64,000 nt of DNA from Candidatus Zhuqueibacterota bacterium (GTDB taxonomy: Bacteria > Zhuqueibacterota > Zhuqueibacteria > Zhuqueibacterales > Geothermadaptataceae), in assembly GCA_030950365.1 (NCBI GenBank), contig JAUZRQ010000020.1:1-64000 (forward strand). Direction: 5' to 3'. Each line of letters starts with the position of its first letter. Within the stretch, counting starts at the first letter, position 1. The notes under the pieces were generated by a model, which saw nothing but the letters and a program-made list of their open reading frames with translations, had not been told where the DNA came from and ran no database searches. Of this stretch, positions 8,433-15,483 are shown one piece after another. The position numbers and the translations under genes were made by a program.

Positions 8433-9581
8433 ATGAGCCATTCATCGAAATTGCGGGTACTTCAAATTGTCGACGGCTTCCGCATGGGCGGCGCCGAAAA
8501 CAAGCTATGGGAATTAATCGAGCGGCTGGATAAAAACCGATTCGAAAGCTTTGTCGCCAATGTCGGCCCCACCGGTCCGCTGGAAGAGCGGTTCAAAGGG
8601 CTGGGCGTGCCGATGTTTCAGGCGCAGCGGCGGTACCGTTTCGACATCATGCCGGTGATAAAGCTGCGGCGCATCATGCGTCAGCACCGCATCGACATTG
8701 TGCAGTCCACGCTATTTTGGGCCGATGTGGTGGCGGCGCTGGCAGGAAAGTGGGCGAAGGTGCCGGTGATCCTTTCCTGGGAGACGGTCACCCACGAAGG
8801 CAATCCCTACCACGGCAAAGTACAGCGGTTGCTGGGCTACCAGATGGCCGCTCGCCGCATGGACAAAATCGTGGCGGTGTCGCATGAAATCAAGCAATCG
8901 CTGATGAGAAACCGCGGACTGCCGGCAGAAAGAATCGAAGTCATTCATTATGGTGTGGACCTCACTAAATTTGCGCCGCAGCCACCTGACCTGGAATTCC
9001 GGCGTAGCCTCGGCGTCAGCGATGGTGAGATCGCTATCGGTATTGTGGCGCGGCTCGAACCCGTGAAAGGCCACACCGTGTTCGTGGAGGCATACCACGA
9101 GTTGGCCAAAGCCCATCCGAACACGCGCGTGCTGTTCGTCGGCGATGGAAGCGAGCGCGAACGGCTGCAGACGCAGGTGAAGTCGCTGGGTCTGGAAGAT
9201 CGCATCCGTTTTCTGGGCATCCGCCGCGACGTCACCCGGATTCTTAATGCGCTGGACATTTTCGTCCTTCCATCCGTGGCGGGCGAGGGATTGCCCAACG
9301 TGATTCTGGAAGCCATGGCCTGCGCCAAACCCGTGGTGGCCACGATGGTGGGCGGCACCCCGGAGGCTGTGCGTGACGGCGAAAATGGGCTGCTCGCTCC
9401 GGCGAAGGATGCCCATGCCCTGAAAGAAAAACTGGCCGTTCTGGTGGACGATCCCGAAAAAATCCGGGCCATGGGGCAGCGCAGCCGTGAAATCGCCGAG
9501 GACGAGTTTTCACTGGAGATGCAGATCAGTCGCTTTGAATCGCTCTATGAAAGCCTGTATGCGCAGAAAACCGGGCATTGA
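8433..9581 (+). CDS. Glycosyltransferase family 4
   Basis: A 382-residue GT-B enzyme. The N-terminal half has LRVLQIVDGFRMGGAENKLW, the glycine-rich acceptor-side loop typical of GT4. The donor half has GIVARLEPVKGH, VLFVGDGSERERLQ, and PSVAGEGLPNVILEAMACAKPVV, which contains an intact EX7E motif. There is no membrane segment, so it is a peripheral inner-membrane or soluble enzyme. GAGGA lies 13 bases upstream of ATG 8433, a rather long spacing. It is followed after 91 bases by the flippase, consistent with one glycan operon interrupted only by the repeat element upstream. The sugar is not predictable from sequence alone. Confidence 0.92.
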   Translation: MSHSSKLRVLQIVDGFRMGGAENKLWELIERLDKNRFESFVANVGPTGPLEERFKGLGVPMFQAQRRYRFDIMPVIKLRRIMRQHRIDIVQSTLFWADVVAALAGKWAKVPVILSWETVTHEGNPYHGKVQRLLGYQMAARRMDKIVAVSHEIKQSLMRNRGLPAERIEVIHYGVDLTKFAPQPPDLEFRRSLGVSDGEIAIGIVARLEPVKGHTVFVEAYHELAKAHPNTRVLFVGDGSERERLQTQVKSLGLEDRIRFLGIRRDVTRILNALDIFVLPSVAGEGLPNVILEAMACAKPVVATMVGGTPEAVRDGENGLLAPAKDAHALKEKLAVLVDDPEKIRAMGQRSREIAEDEFSLEMQISRFESLYESLYAQKTGH

Positions 9582-9672
9582 CTTTTATTCATGAATTTGC
9601 GTTCTTACAGGAAATCGGTTTCCCCGACGGGACCTATCCAGCCACTCTGGCCGCAATTGGACAAGATCAGGG

Positions 9673-11112
9673 ATGAGTACACTCAATCGACTGTTTAAAA
9701 ATACGACGGCACTGGTGGTGGCGAAGGGAATCCAGCCACTCATTTCTCTGTTTTTAATCATCACCATCACCAAAAAGCTCGATGTGTCCGGCCTTGGCGC
9801 CTACATCACCATTCTGAGCTTTGTTGAAATCTTTCAGATTATCGCCGCGTTCGGCCTGCGCAATCTGCTCACCCGGGAGGTGGCTCAAAACCGGGACCGC
9901 GCCGGTAGCTATTTCGCCGCCGTGCCGATGATCACGATCATCTCCAGCGGCGCCGCCATGGCCGTCATGATCCTGGCCGTGCACCTGCTGAGCAAAGAGC
10001 CGATCGTCGAAAAAGGTGCTATCATTATTTCGCTTAGCCTGGTGGCGGCGGCCATGGCCGAAGCCTACGAGGGCATCATTGGCGGCTTCGAAAAGCTCAG
10101 CCGGGTGGGACTGGCCTGGTTCATTGAAAATGTGTCGCGCGTTTTGATCAGTATCGCCCTGTTGTTTGCCGGCTTCGGGCTGTTTTCGCTGTTGTGGGTG
10201 TACATCGCAGTACGCTATTTGAAGGCGATTTATTATTACTTTTATATACGGCGTCTCATTGGGTCCCAGCCTGCATCCGTGAGCTGGCCATTCATCAAAG
10301 AGCTTCTGGTACAGGCGCGCGTGTTTGCGCTGATCATGGTGTGCGTGATGATTTACTGGAAAGCCGACGTGGTGATGCTGCAGTCCATGAAAACCACGGA
10401 TGACGTGGGCTACTACTCGGCCGCGCACCGGATTTTCATGATGGCGCGCATCCTGGTCACTGGCTTTATGACCTCGTTTTTCCCGGTCATCGCCAATTTG
10501 TACAAGACCTCGGCAGCGCAGTTCGAGAAAGCGTGCAAGCAGGCCATCCGGTTTTTGGTGATTATTACAGTGCCCATCGCCATTGCCGTTTCGCTATTGG
10601 CCCGGCCGATTCTCATGTTCGTATTCGGCGAAGACTTGCTGCCGTCGGTGCTGGTGCTGCAGATATTGATCTGGGTGGTGGTGCCGTATGGCATTTCGCA
10701 GGTGTTTGCTTACGCGCTGGTGTCCAGCAACCGCCAACGGTTCGATCTGTACGTCAATATTTTGAGCATGTTTGCCAATTTGCTGTTAAATTATCTATTG
10801 ATTCCCAAATACAACTACTACGGTGCTGCCGCCGCGACTCTGATTTCGATTCACATTTATGTGTTGTTTCAATTGCCGTTCATTTTTCCACGGATATTCT
10901 CGCTGCAGCCGGGGAGCATTTTGCGTACCGGGTTGAAAATTCTGGCAGCGTCCGCGGTGATGGTGGCATTCATTCTGCTGGCCCGGCATGCATCTTTCAT
11001 GATCACAGGTCCGCTCAGCGTGCTGGTGTATTTTGCGGCCATTTATTTTGTGCGCGTTGTGCCAGGTGAGGACCTGCAGGTGTTCGCTCGCATGTTGAGG
11101 CGACCGGCCTAG
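9673..11112 (+). CDS. Polysaccharide flippase (Wzx/MATE-like, oligosaccharide exporter)
   Basis: A 479-residue, strongly hydrophobic protein with about 12-14 membrane segments across its length and short basic loops. It matches the polysaccharide biosynthesis/Wzx group of the MOP superfamily: an N-terminal segment with NTTALVVAKGIQPLISLFL, a middle KADVVMLQSMKTTDDVGYYSAAHRI (the conserved DxxML...G.Y..A pattern), and PILMFVFGEDLLPSVLVLQI. It would flip lipid-linked oligosaccharide units from the cytoplasmic to the periplasmic face. Neighbouring transferases support this role. No polymerase (Wzy-like) is seen in the window; it could lie upstream of base 1. Confidence 0.88.
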   Translation: MSTLNRLFKNTTALVVAKGIQPLISLFLIITITKKLDVSGLGAYITILSFVEIFQIIAAFGLRNLLTREVAQNRDRAGSYFAAVPMITIISSGAAMAVMILAVHLLSKEPIVEKGAIIISLSLVAAAMAEAYEGIIGGFEKLSRVGLAWFIENVSRVLISIALLFAGFGLFSLLWVYIAVRYLKAIYYYFYIRRLIGSQPASVSWPFIKELLVQARVFALIMVCVMIYWKADVVMLQSMKTTDDVGYYSAAHRIFMMARILVTGFMTSFFPVIANLYKTSAAQFEKACKQAIRFLVIITVPIAIAVSLLARPILMFVFGEDLLPSVLVLQILIWVVVPYGISQVFAYALVSSNRQRFDLYVNILSMFANLLLNYLLIPKYNYYGAAAATLISIHIYVLFQLPFIFPRIFSLQPGSILRTGLKILAASAVMVAFILLARHASFMITGPLSVLVYFAAIYFVRVVPGEDLQVFARMLRRPA

Positions 11113-11132
11113 CTGATAGCAAAGGTTGAATA

Positions 11133-11567
11133 ATGGAACAAACTCAACCATCGGCAAAATTGCAGGAAAAAGTGCTGCAAATCGAAAAAAAGATGGCGTT
11201 TCGCTCCGGCCTGTGGCGCGGCATCGCCATCGGGTTTTTCATCCCCATTTTGCTTCTGCTGATGGCGCTATCCATCGCTTATGCCAAACGCGAGGCGCTG
11301 ATGGAGTGGGCGATGGACCGGTATGTCATCCGCTATGCCGAAGACCTGTTCGCCGGCTTTCCGGATGCTTACATGAGCTACAATCGCGACCGGGTGTTCG
11401 AAACGCTGGACAATTTCACCAACGCAGTGGCCGATAAGAAAGTGGATCGGCACGACTTCGCGCGCATCGGAAAGCTGGTGTTGTCCATCATTGAAGATAA
11501 GCGGATCTCGTATGAGGAAATGGAACAACTGCTCACGGCTTTGAACAAAGCCGCCAAAGGGAGATGA
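11133..11567 (+). CDS. Small single-pass membrane protein, unknown function
   Basis: A 144-residue protein I do not recognise. ATG 11133 has AAAGG seven bases upstream. A short amphipathic, charged N-terminus (residues 1-28) is followed by one strong membrane helix (GIAIGFFIPILLLLMALSIAY, ~30-52). The rest is a soluble helical domain rich in acidic and aromatic residues (YVIRYAEDLFAGFPDAYMSY, DKKVDRHDFARIGKLVLS, ISYEEMEQLLTAL) that could form an EF-hand-like or coiled helical hairpin. It lies 20 bases after the flippase and 12 before another small membrane protein, so co-transcription is likely. A scaffold or regulatory part of the glycan export machinery is possible but unproven. Confidence 0.75.
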   Translation: MEQTQPSAKLQEKVLQIEKKMAFRSGLWRGIAIGFFIPILLLLMALSIAYAKREALMEWAMDRYVIRYAEDLFAGFPDAYMSYNRDRVFETLDNFTNAVADKKVDRHDFARIGKLVLSIIEDKRISYEEMEQLLTALNKAAKGR

Positions 11568-11579
11568 GGTAAAACAGAC

Positions 11580-11897
11580 GTGAACGGACAGAAGATTCGA
11601 TTTGTGCTTGGTGTGTTCTTTTTCGGGCTCGCGGTGGGCGGATTTTTCGCCATAACCGTGATCCGTGAAGCCGTGCCGCTGCGGGACCACGTGTGGATGA
11701 TTGCCCTGAGTCTGGCCTTTGGTACTCCCATCATCCTTGGCCTGGTGTTCTGGTACATCCACGTGGTCAAGGTCACTAAAAAGGCCCTGGGGCCCAAAGG
11801 CGGGGAGCTGATAACGCAACTCCTTGGCTTTCAACTGGCCAGCACGGTGCTGATTTTTATCATTTTGTTGTCGATTTTTTACGCGGCCATTGCGTAG
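11580..11897 (+). CDS. Small multi-pass membrane protein, unknown function
   Basis: A 105-residue protein starting at GTG 11580, with GAGATGAGG about ten bases upstream. Three hydrophobic stretches are visible: ~8-28 (FVLGVFFFGLAVGGFFAITVI), ~40-60 (MIALSLAFGTPIILGLVFWYI) and ~80-104 (LLGFQLASTVLIFIILLSIFY). A short basic loop (KVTKKALGPKG) lies before the third. I do not recognise the family. It follows a single-pass membrane protein and precedes two membrane-anchored amidohydrolases, all tightly spaced, so the four probably form one functional unit at the membrane. Confidence 0.75.
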   Translation: MNGQKIRFVLGVFFFGLAVGGFFAITVIREAVPLRDHVWMIALSLAFGTPIILGLVFWYIHVVKVTKKALGPKGGELITQLLGFQLASTVLIFIILLSIFYAAIA

Positions 11898-11964
11898 CCA
11901 TCCGGGCTGCGTGCCGCGACAGGCCACAGGAATGTTGATTTTTCAGGATGTGAGAGGACGATTT

Positions 11965-13122
11965 ATGGACCTGCTGAAACGCTTTTTCGTGTATCTTGGG
12001 ATTCTATTGGTCGTTGGCGGCGCCGCGGCATATCACGTGCTCACCGATTTTGCCTCGACGCCCTATCCGCCCGACATGACCCTGGAAGCCTTCCATCCCG
12101 AGACGCCCGGGAATATCCCCGAGCACCGGGTGTGGCAACCCAAATTCCCCGTCATCGATGTGCATTCCCATCCCCAGGAAAGCGGCAAAACCCCGGACGA
12201 GCTAATCAAAATCATGGATGCATCCGGTGTGCGCGCCATCGTCGATCTCGATGGCCACTGGGGATGGATCGGACACCGTATCAAGCGCAAACTGGAAGAA
12301 TACAATCTCAAATATCCGGGCCGGTTTATCCTGTTCACCAAAATCGATTTCGGCCGGTATAGTAATCCGGATTTTGTGGAAGAAACCATCCAGCGGCTCG
12401 AACAATCGGTGAAATGGGGCGTGAAAGGCGTCAAAGTGTGGAAAAATCTGGGTATGATGTACCGCGACGCCAGCGGCAAAATCATCCCCCTGGACGATCC
12501 ACGACTCGATCCCATCTGGGATAAAATCGGCGAGCTCGGCATTCCAGTGCTGATACACACGGCCGATCCAGTGGCCTTCTGGCAACCGGTGGATCGGTTC
12601 AACGAGCGCTACGAAGAATTAACCGAAGGCGGGAGCTGGTTCGACAGCTATGCCAATGGCGATTATCCATCCTTCGAAACCCTGATGCAGCAGCGCGAAA
12701 ATCTCATTCGCAAACATCCGAACACGATATTTATCGGTGCGCACATGGCCGAGCTGGGCCATGACCTCAAGCGCCTGGGGCGAATGCTGGATGAATTCCC
12801 CAACTTTTATGTCGATCTTTCCGACCGGGCTTATGAGTTGGGCCGTCAACCCTATACCGCCCGTGACTTTTTCATCAAATATCAAGACCGCATTCTGTTC
12901 GGCATCGACCTGTATCCGGAAACGCACGTGTATCAGGTGTACTACCGCTTTTTCCAGACCGAGGACGAGTATTTCGATTATCCGCGCCATTACTACAAGC
13001 ACGGCCGCTGGAAAATTTACGGCCTGAACCTGCCCGATTCGGTTTTGCAAAAGGTGTATTATCTGAATGCCGTGAAGTTGTTGCGGCTCGATCGCAGTTT
13101 TGTTGAAAATCCGACATCGTGA
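11965..13122 (+). CDS. Membrane-anchored amidohydrolase (amidohydrolase-2 type), copy 1
   Basis: The start is ATG 11965, because AGAGGA (11953-11958) is six bases upstream; the frame is open further upstream only through weak TTG codons. Residues 1-28 form one hydrophobic anchor. The rest is a TIM-barrel metal hydrolase of the amidohydrolase-2 type: VIDVHSHP (H67, H69), LIHTADP (H198), IGAHMAE (H260) and LFGIDLYPE (D315) provide the expected HxH...H...H...D metal set. Family members hydrolyse or decarboxylate small cyclic or carboxylated substrates; many are uncharacterised. The catalytic part should face the periplasm. It is clearly paralogous with the next gene, and a role in modifying the polysaccharide or its precursor is inference from location only. 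Confidence 0.8.
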   Translation: MDLLKRFFVYLGILLVVGGAAAYHVLTDFASTPYPPDMTLEAFHPETPGNIPEHRVWQPKFPVIDVHSHPQESGKTPDELIKIMDASGVRAIVDLDGHWGWIGHRIKRKLEEYNLKYPGRFILFTKIDFGRYSNPDFVEETIQRLEQSVKWGVKGVKVWKNLGMMYRDASGKIIPLDDPRLDPIWDKIGELGIPVLIHTADPVAFWQPVDRFNERYEELTEGGSWFDSYANGDYPSFETLMQQRENLIRKHPNTIFIGAHMAELGHDLKRLGRMLDEFPNFYVDLSDRAYELGRQPYTARDFFIKYQDRILFGIDLYPETHVYQVYYRFFQTEDEYFDYPRHYYKHGRWKIYGLNLPDSVLQKVYYLNAVKLLRLDRSFVENPTS

Positions 13123-13156
13123 GGCAATAAAGAAGGATGATTGGAAAGGATATATC

Positions 13157-14416
13157 ATGTTGAAGCGAATTATCGATGGTTTGTTCATTCTCGGTCTATT
13201 GGCCATCGCGGCGGTTTATATCGGCTATTTCAAGTTTTTCAAGAAAGAATATCCCGGGCTGCCGTTGAAAGATTTCCAGCCGCGAGCCAATCTGGTGGTC
13301 GAACAGCATCCGGTCCAACGCGCCAAATTTCCGGTTTTCGATGCCCACATCCATCTGGACTATTCCGGCCTGACCGCCGATCAGGTGGTGCAGATCATGG
13401 ATTCTTGCAATATTTATAAGATCGTGAATCTGGAAACGCATGGCTGGTGGGGCGAGAAACTGCAAGAGATGATCAATCGCTATCAGGCCAAATATCCAGA
13501 TCGGTTCATCACCGTGGCCAACATCGATTATTCCGGCATTGATGACCCGAATTTTCCACAAAAGGCGGTGGCGCAACTGGAGGAGGCGTACAACATGGGC
13601 GCCCGCGCGCTTAAGGTGTGGCGCAATCTCGGACTCATGGCGCGCGACAGTAAAGGCCAATTCATCCGCATCGATGATCCGCGTTTGGATGGCGTGTGGG
13701 AACGGGCCGGGCAGTTGAAGATGCCGGTCATCATGCACATCGCCGATCCGACGGCTTTCTGGAAACCGGTGGATGAACACAACGAGCGCTACGAAGAGCT
13801 GCAAGCGCATCTGACGCAAAAGCGCAAGAAATGGACTTTGTTTGGACCACGTTTCGATGCGTTGACCGGCACGTGGTACAAAATTAGCCTCATCCGCCAT
13901 CCGGAGCGGCTGTATTACCACAGCGATTTCACCTGGTCTGGTGATTATTACCCGACGAAAGAGGAGCTCATCGCCCAACGCGATCGCGTCATTGCCCGTC
14001 ATCCGAACACGGTGTTCATTGGCGCGCACATGGGTTATCAGGTGGATGATCTGGCATTTGTGGCAAAAGAGCTGGATCAGTATCCGAATTATTTCGTGGA
14101 AATGTCACATGTCGTCAATGAGCTGGGACGACAGCCGTTTACCTCCCGCCGATTTTTTCTCAAATATCAAGACCGCATTCTCTTCGGCCTGGATGGCAAA
14201 CCCGAAACCGATGCTTATGCGGCATCGTTCCGCTTCCTGGAAACCCGCGACGAGTATTTTGATTATCCGCGTTATCACTGGAACCGGTTTGGCCGCTGGA
14301 AAATCTATGGCATCTATCTGCCGGATTCGGTGCTGAGAAAAGTGTATTCCGAAAACGCGGAAAAGGTATTCTCGTATCGGGTGCTGTCGCAGAGCTTTCA
14401 ATCGAAAAAGCGATAG
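13157..14416 (+). CDS. Membrane-anchored amidohydrolase (amidohydrolase-2 type), copy 2
   Basis: The start is ATG 13157 with GGAAAGGA at 13143-13150. An N-terminal membrane helix (MLKRIIDGLFILGLLAIAAV) precedes a barrel with VFDAHIHLD (H64, H66), MHIADPTAF, IGAHMGYQ and LFGLDGKPE, so the metal site appears complete. Many stretches align with the upstream paralog, for example DDPRLD, NERYEEL, RHPNT against KHPNT, ELGRQP, KYQDRILFG, DEYFDYPR and RWKIYG. It carries an extra ~30-residue segment before the fourth metal region (residues ~225-260, KKWTLFGPRFDALTG). Tandem duplication followed by divergence is the simplest reading. Its last 19 bases overlap, tail to tail, the opposite-strand GT2 gene. 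Confidence 0.8.
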   Translation: MLKRIIDGLFILGLLAIAAVYIGYFKFFKKEYPGLPLKDFQPRANLVVEQHPVQRAKFPVFDAHIHLDYSGLTADQVVQIMDSCNIYKIVNLETHGWWGEKLQEMINRYQAKYPDRFITVANIDYSGIDDPNFPQKAVAQLEEAYNMGARALKVWRNLGLMARDSKGQFIRIDDPRLDGVWERAGQLKMPVIMHIADPTAFWKPVDEHNERYEELQAHLTQKRKKWTLFGPRFDALTGTWYKISLIRHPERLYYHSDFTWSGDYYPTKEELIAQRDRVIARHPNTVFIGAHMGYQVDDLAFVAKELDQYPNYFVEMSHVVNELGRQPFTSRRFFLKYQDRILFGLDGKPETDAYAASFRFLETRDEYFDYPRYHWNRFGRWKIYGIYLPDSVLRKVYSENAEKVFSYRVLSQSFQSKKR

Positions 14417-15096
14417 CGGAACAGGGTGAAAATGGCCTTGAGCCCGTCGAACCAGGTGATTTTTTTTCCCTCACGATACGTACGGCCGCTGTAGCTGATG
14501 GGCACTTCATATAGCCGGTAGCCACGTTTTGCCACCTTGATAGTGAATTCTGGCTCAAAGCCAAACCGCCGGGATTTGAACGTGATGTGCTGCAAGATTT
14601 CGGCGCGGAAGGCCTTGTAGCAGGTTTCCATATCGGTGAGGTTGATGTTGGCCAGCGCGTTGCTCAGCAGCGTCAGGAATTTGTTGCCCACATAATGCCA
14701 GAAAAACAGCACCCGGTGCGGGCCTCCCAAAAAGCGGGAGCCGAACACCACGTCGGCGCGGCCGTCCAGAAGCGGTTCCAGCAGCGCCTCGTAGTCCCGG
14801 GGATCGTATTCCAGATCGGCATCCTGAATGATCACGAAATCGCCCTTCACGGCCTTGAAGGCGGTGTGCAGCGCGGCCCCCTTGCCGACATTTTTTGGGT
14901 GATAAAACGGGCGGACGTTGTCATAGCATTCGGCCAGTGCCGCGATTTTTTCCCGGGTGCCATCGGTCGAACCATCGTCTACAAGGATGACTTCCTTTTC
15001 AAATGGCGTTTTCTGCACGCGCCGCACGATTTCCTCAATGGTGTTGACCTCGTTGTACGCCGGAATAATCACCGTGATCTTCGCCGCTGTATTCAT
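14398..15096 (-). CDS. Glycosyltransferase family 2, dolichol-phosphate mannosyltransferase-like
   Basis: A 232-residue GT-A enzyme. The N-terminus ITVIIPAYNEVNTIEEIV and the LVDDGSTDGT donor-binding motif (~40) are followed by QDADLEYDPRDY (~93), which contains the DxD-like metal-binding acidic residues of DPM1-type transferases. A FGSRFLGG loop and GYRLYEVPISYSGRTYREGKKI complete the family pattern. There is no C-terminal membrane domain, so it resembles the short bacterial polyprenyl-phosphate sugar transferases that load a lipid carrier for periplasmic glycan decoration. It is transcribed opposite to its neighbours and its end overlaps the preceding gene by 19 bases. The sugar is not predictable. 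Confidence 0.9.
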   Translation of the reverse strand: MNTAAKITVIIPAYNEVNTIEEIVRRVQKTPFEKEVILVDDGSTDGTREKIAALAECYDNVRPFYHPKNVGKGAALHTAFKAVKGDFVIIQDADLEYDPRDYEALLEPLLDGRADVVFGSRFLGGPHRVLFFWHYVGNKFLTLLSNALANINLTDMETCYKAFRAEILQHITFKSRRFGFEPEFTIKVAKRGYRLYEVPISYSGRTYREGKKITWFDGLKAIFTLFRYRFFD

Positions 15097-15299
15097 CGAT
15101 TTAGTCCGCCGGGGATGAAAAAGGTTCCGAATTTCATGATGGCTGACTGGCTCCTGCTCAAATGGCTCGTCCGTTTCTGAATCTATAATTTAAGTAATTA
15201 TCTTGAATCTACCAAGCCTTTTGCCGATAAAGAGATTAGGGTTACGCCGTCTCCAGCCTTTTGGTCGAAAATATCTCGAAAATGAATTAAGGTGTTTCG

Positions 15300-15340
15300 T
15301 TTCGAACCAGTGTCACAATCGTAGACTGTTTCGAACCAGT
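15300..15340 (+). promoter_or_regulatory. Repeated TTTCGAACCAGT sites, one inside a 16-bp dyad (candidate activator sites)
   Basis: TTTCGAACCAGT occurs at 15300-15311 and again at 15329-15340. The second copy lies in the dyad ACTG-t-TTCGAA-c-CAGT (15325-15340), symmetric apart from the two flanking t/c positions. A related TTTCGAACTGG at 15459-15469 touches the ribosome site. Their placement ~65-105 bases before a sigma-54 promoter suits an enhancer-binding activator, but the protein is unknown. Confidence 0.5.
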
Positions 15341-15403
15341 TTTAATTTTTTAACATATTTTAGTAATTGACTAAAATATAGATAGTTAATGATTGTCAGT
15401 GTT

Positions 15404-15419
15404 TTGGCACAAGAATTGC
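15404..15419 (+). promoter_or_regulatory. Sigma-54 (-24/-12) promoter for the giant secreted protein
   Basis: TTGGCAC-AAGAA-TTGC matches the RpoN consensus TTGGCACG-N4-TTGC at all key bases, with the correct five-base spacing between TGGCAC and TTGC. Transcription should start near 15430, about 54 bases before ATG 15484. No other motif of this quality was noticed in the window. Confidence 0.7.
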
Positions 15420-15483
15420 CAATTGCTATCTTGCAAAAATAATCACAATCAAGGATGGTTTCGAACTGGAGGTTAATGCGAGT

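Larger units (their letters stand above)
15097..15483 (+). other. Divergent intergenic region with sigma-54 promoter and dyads
   Basis: This 387-base AT-rich region separates the leftward GT2 gene from the rightward giant gene. The half next to GT2 (15097-15290) shows no clear element. The half next to the giant gene holds two copies of TTTCGAACCAGT, the sigma-54 promoter and the ribosome site (GGAGG at 15468-15472), listed separately. Confidence 0.6.

Noticed and set aside
15300-15340. LexA/SOS box reading of the TTCGAA sites
   Set aside because: The sites lack a known LexA spacing pattern, sit upstream of a sigma-54 promoter, and the gene is not DNA-repair related.
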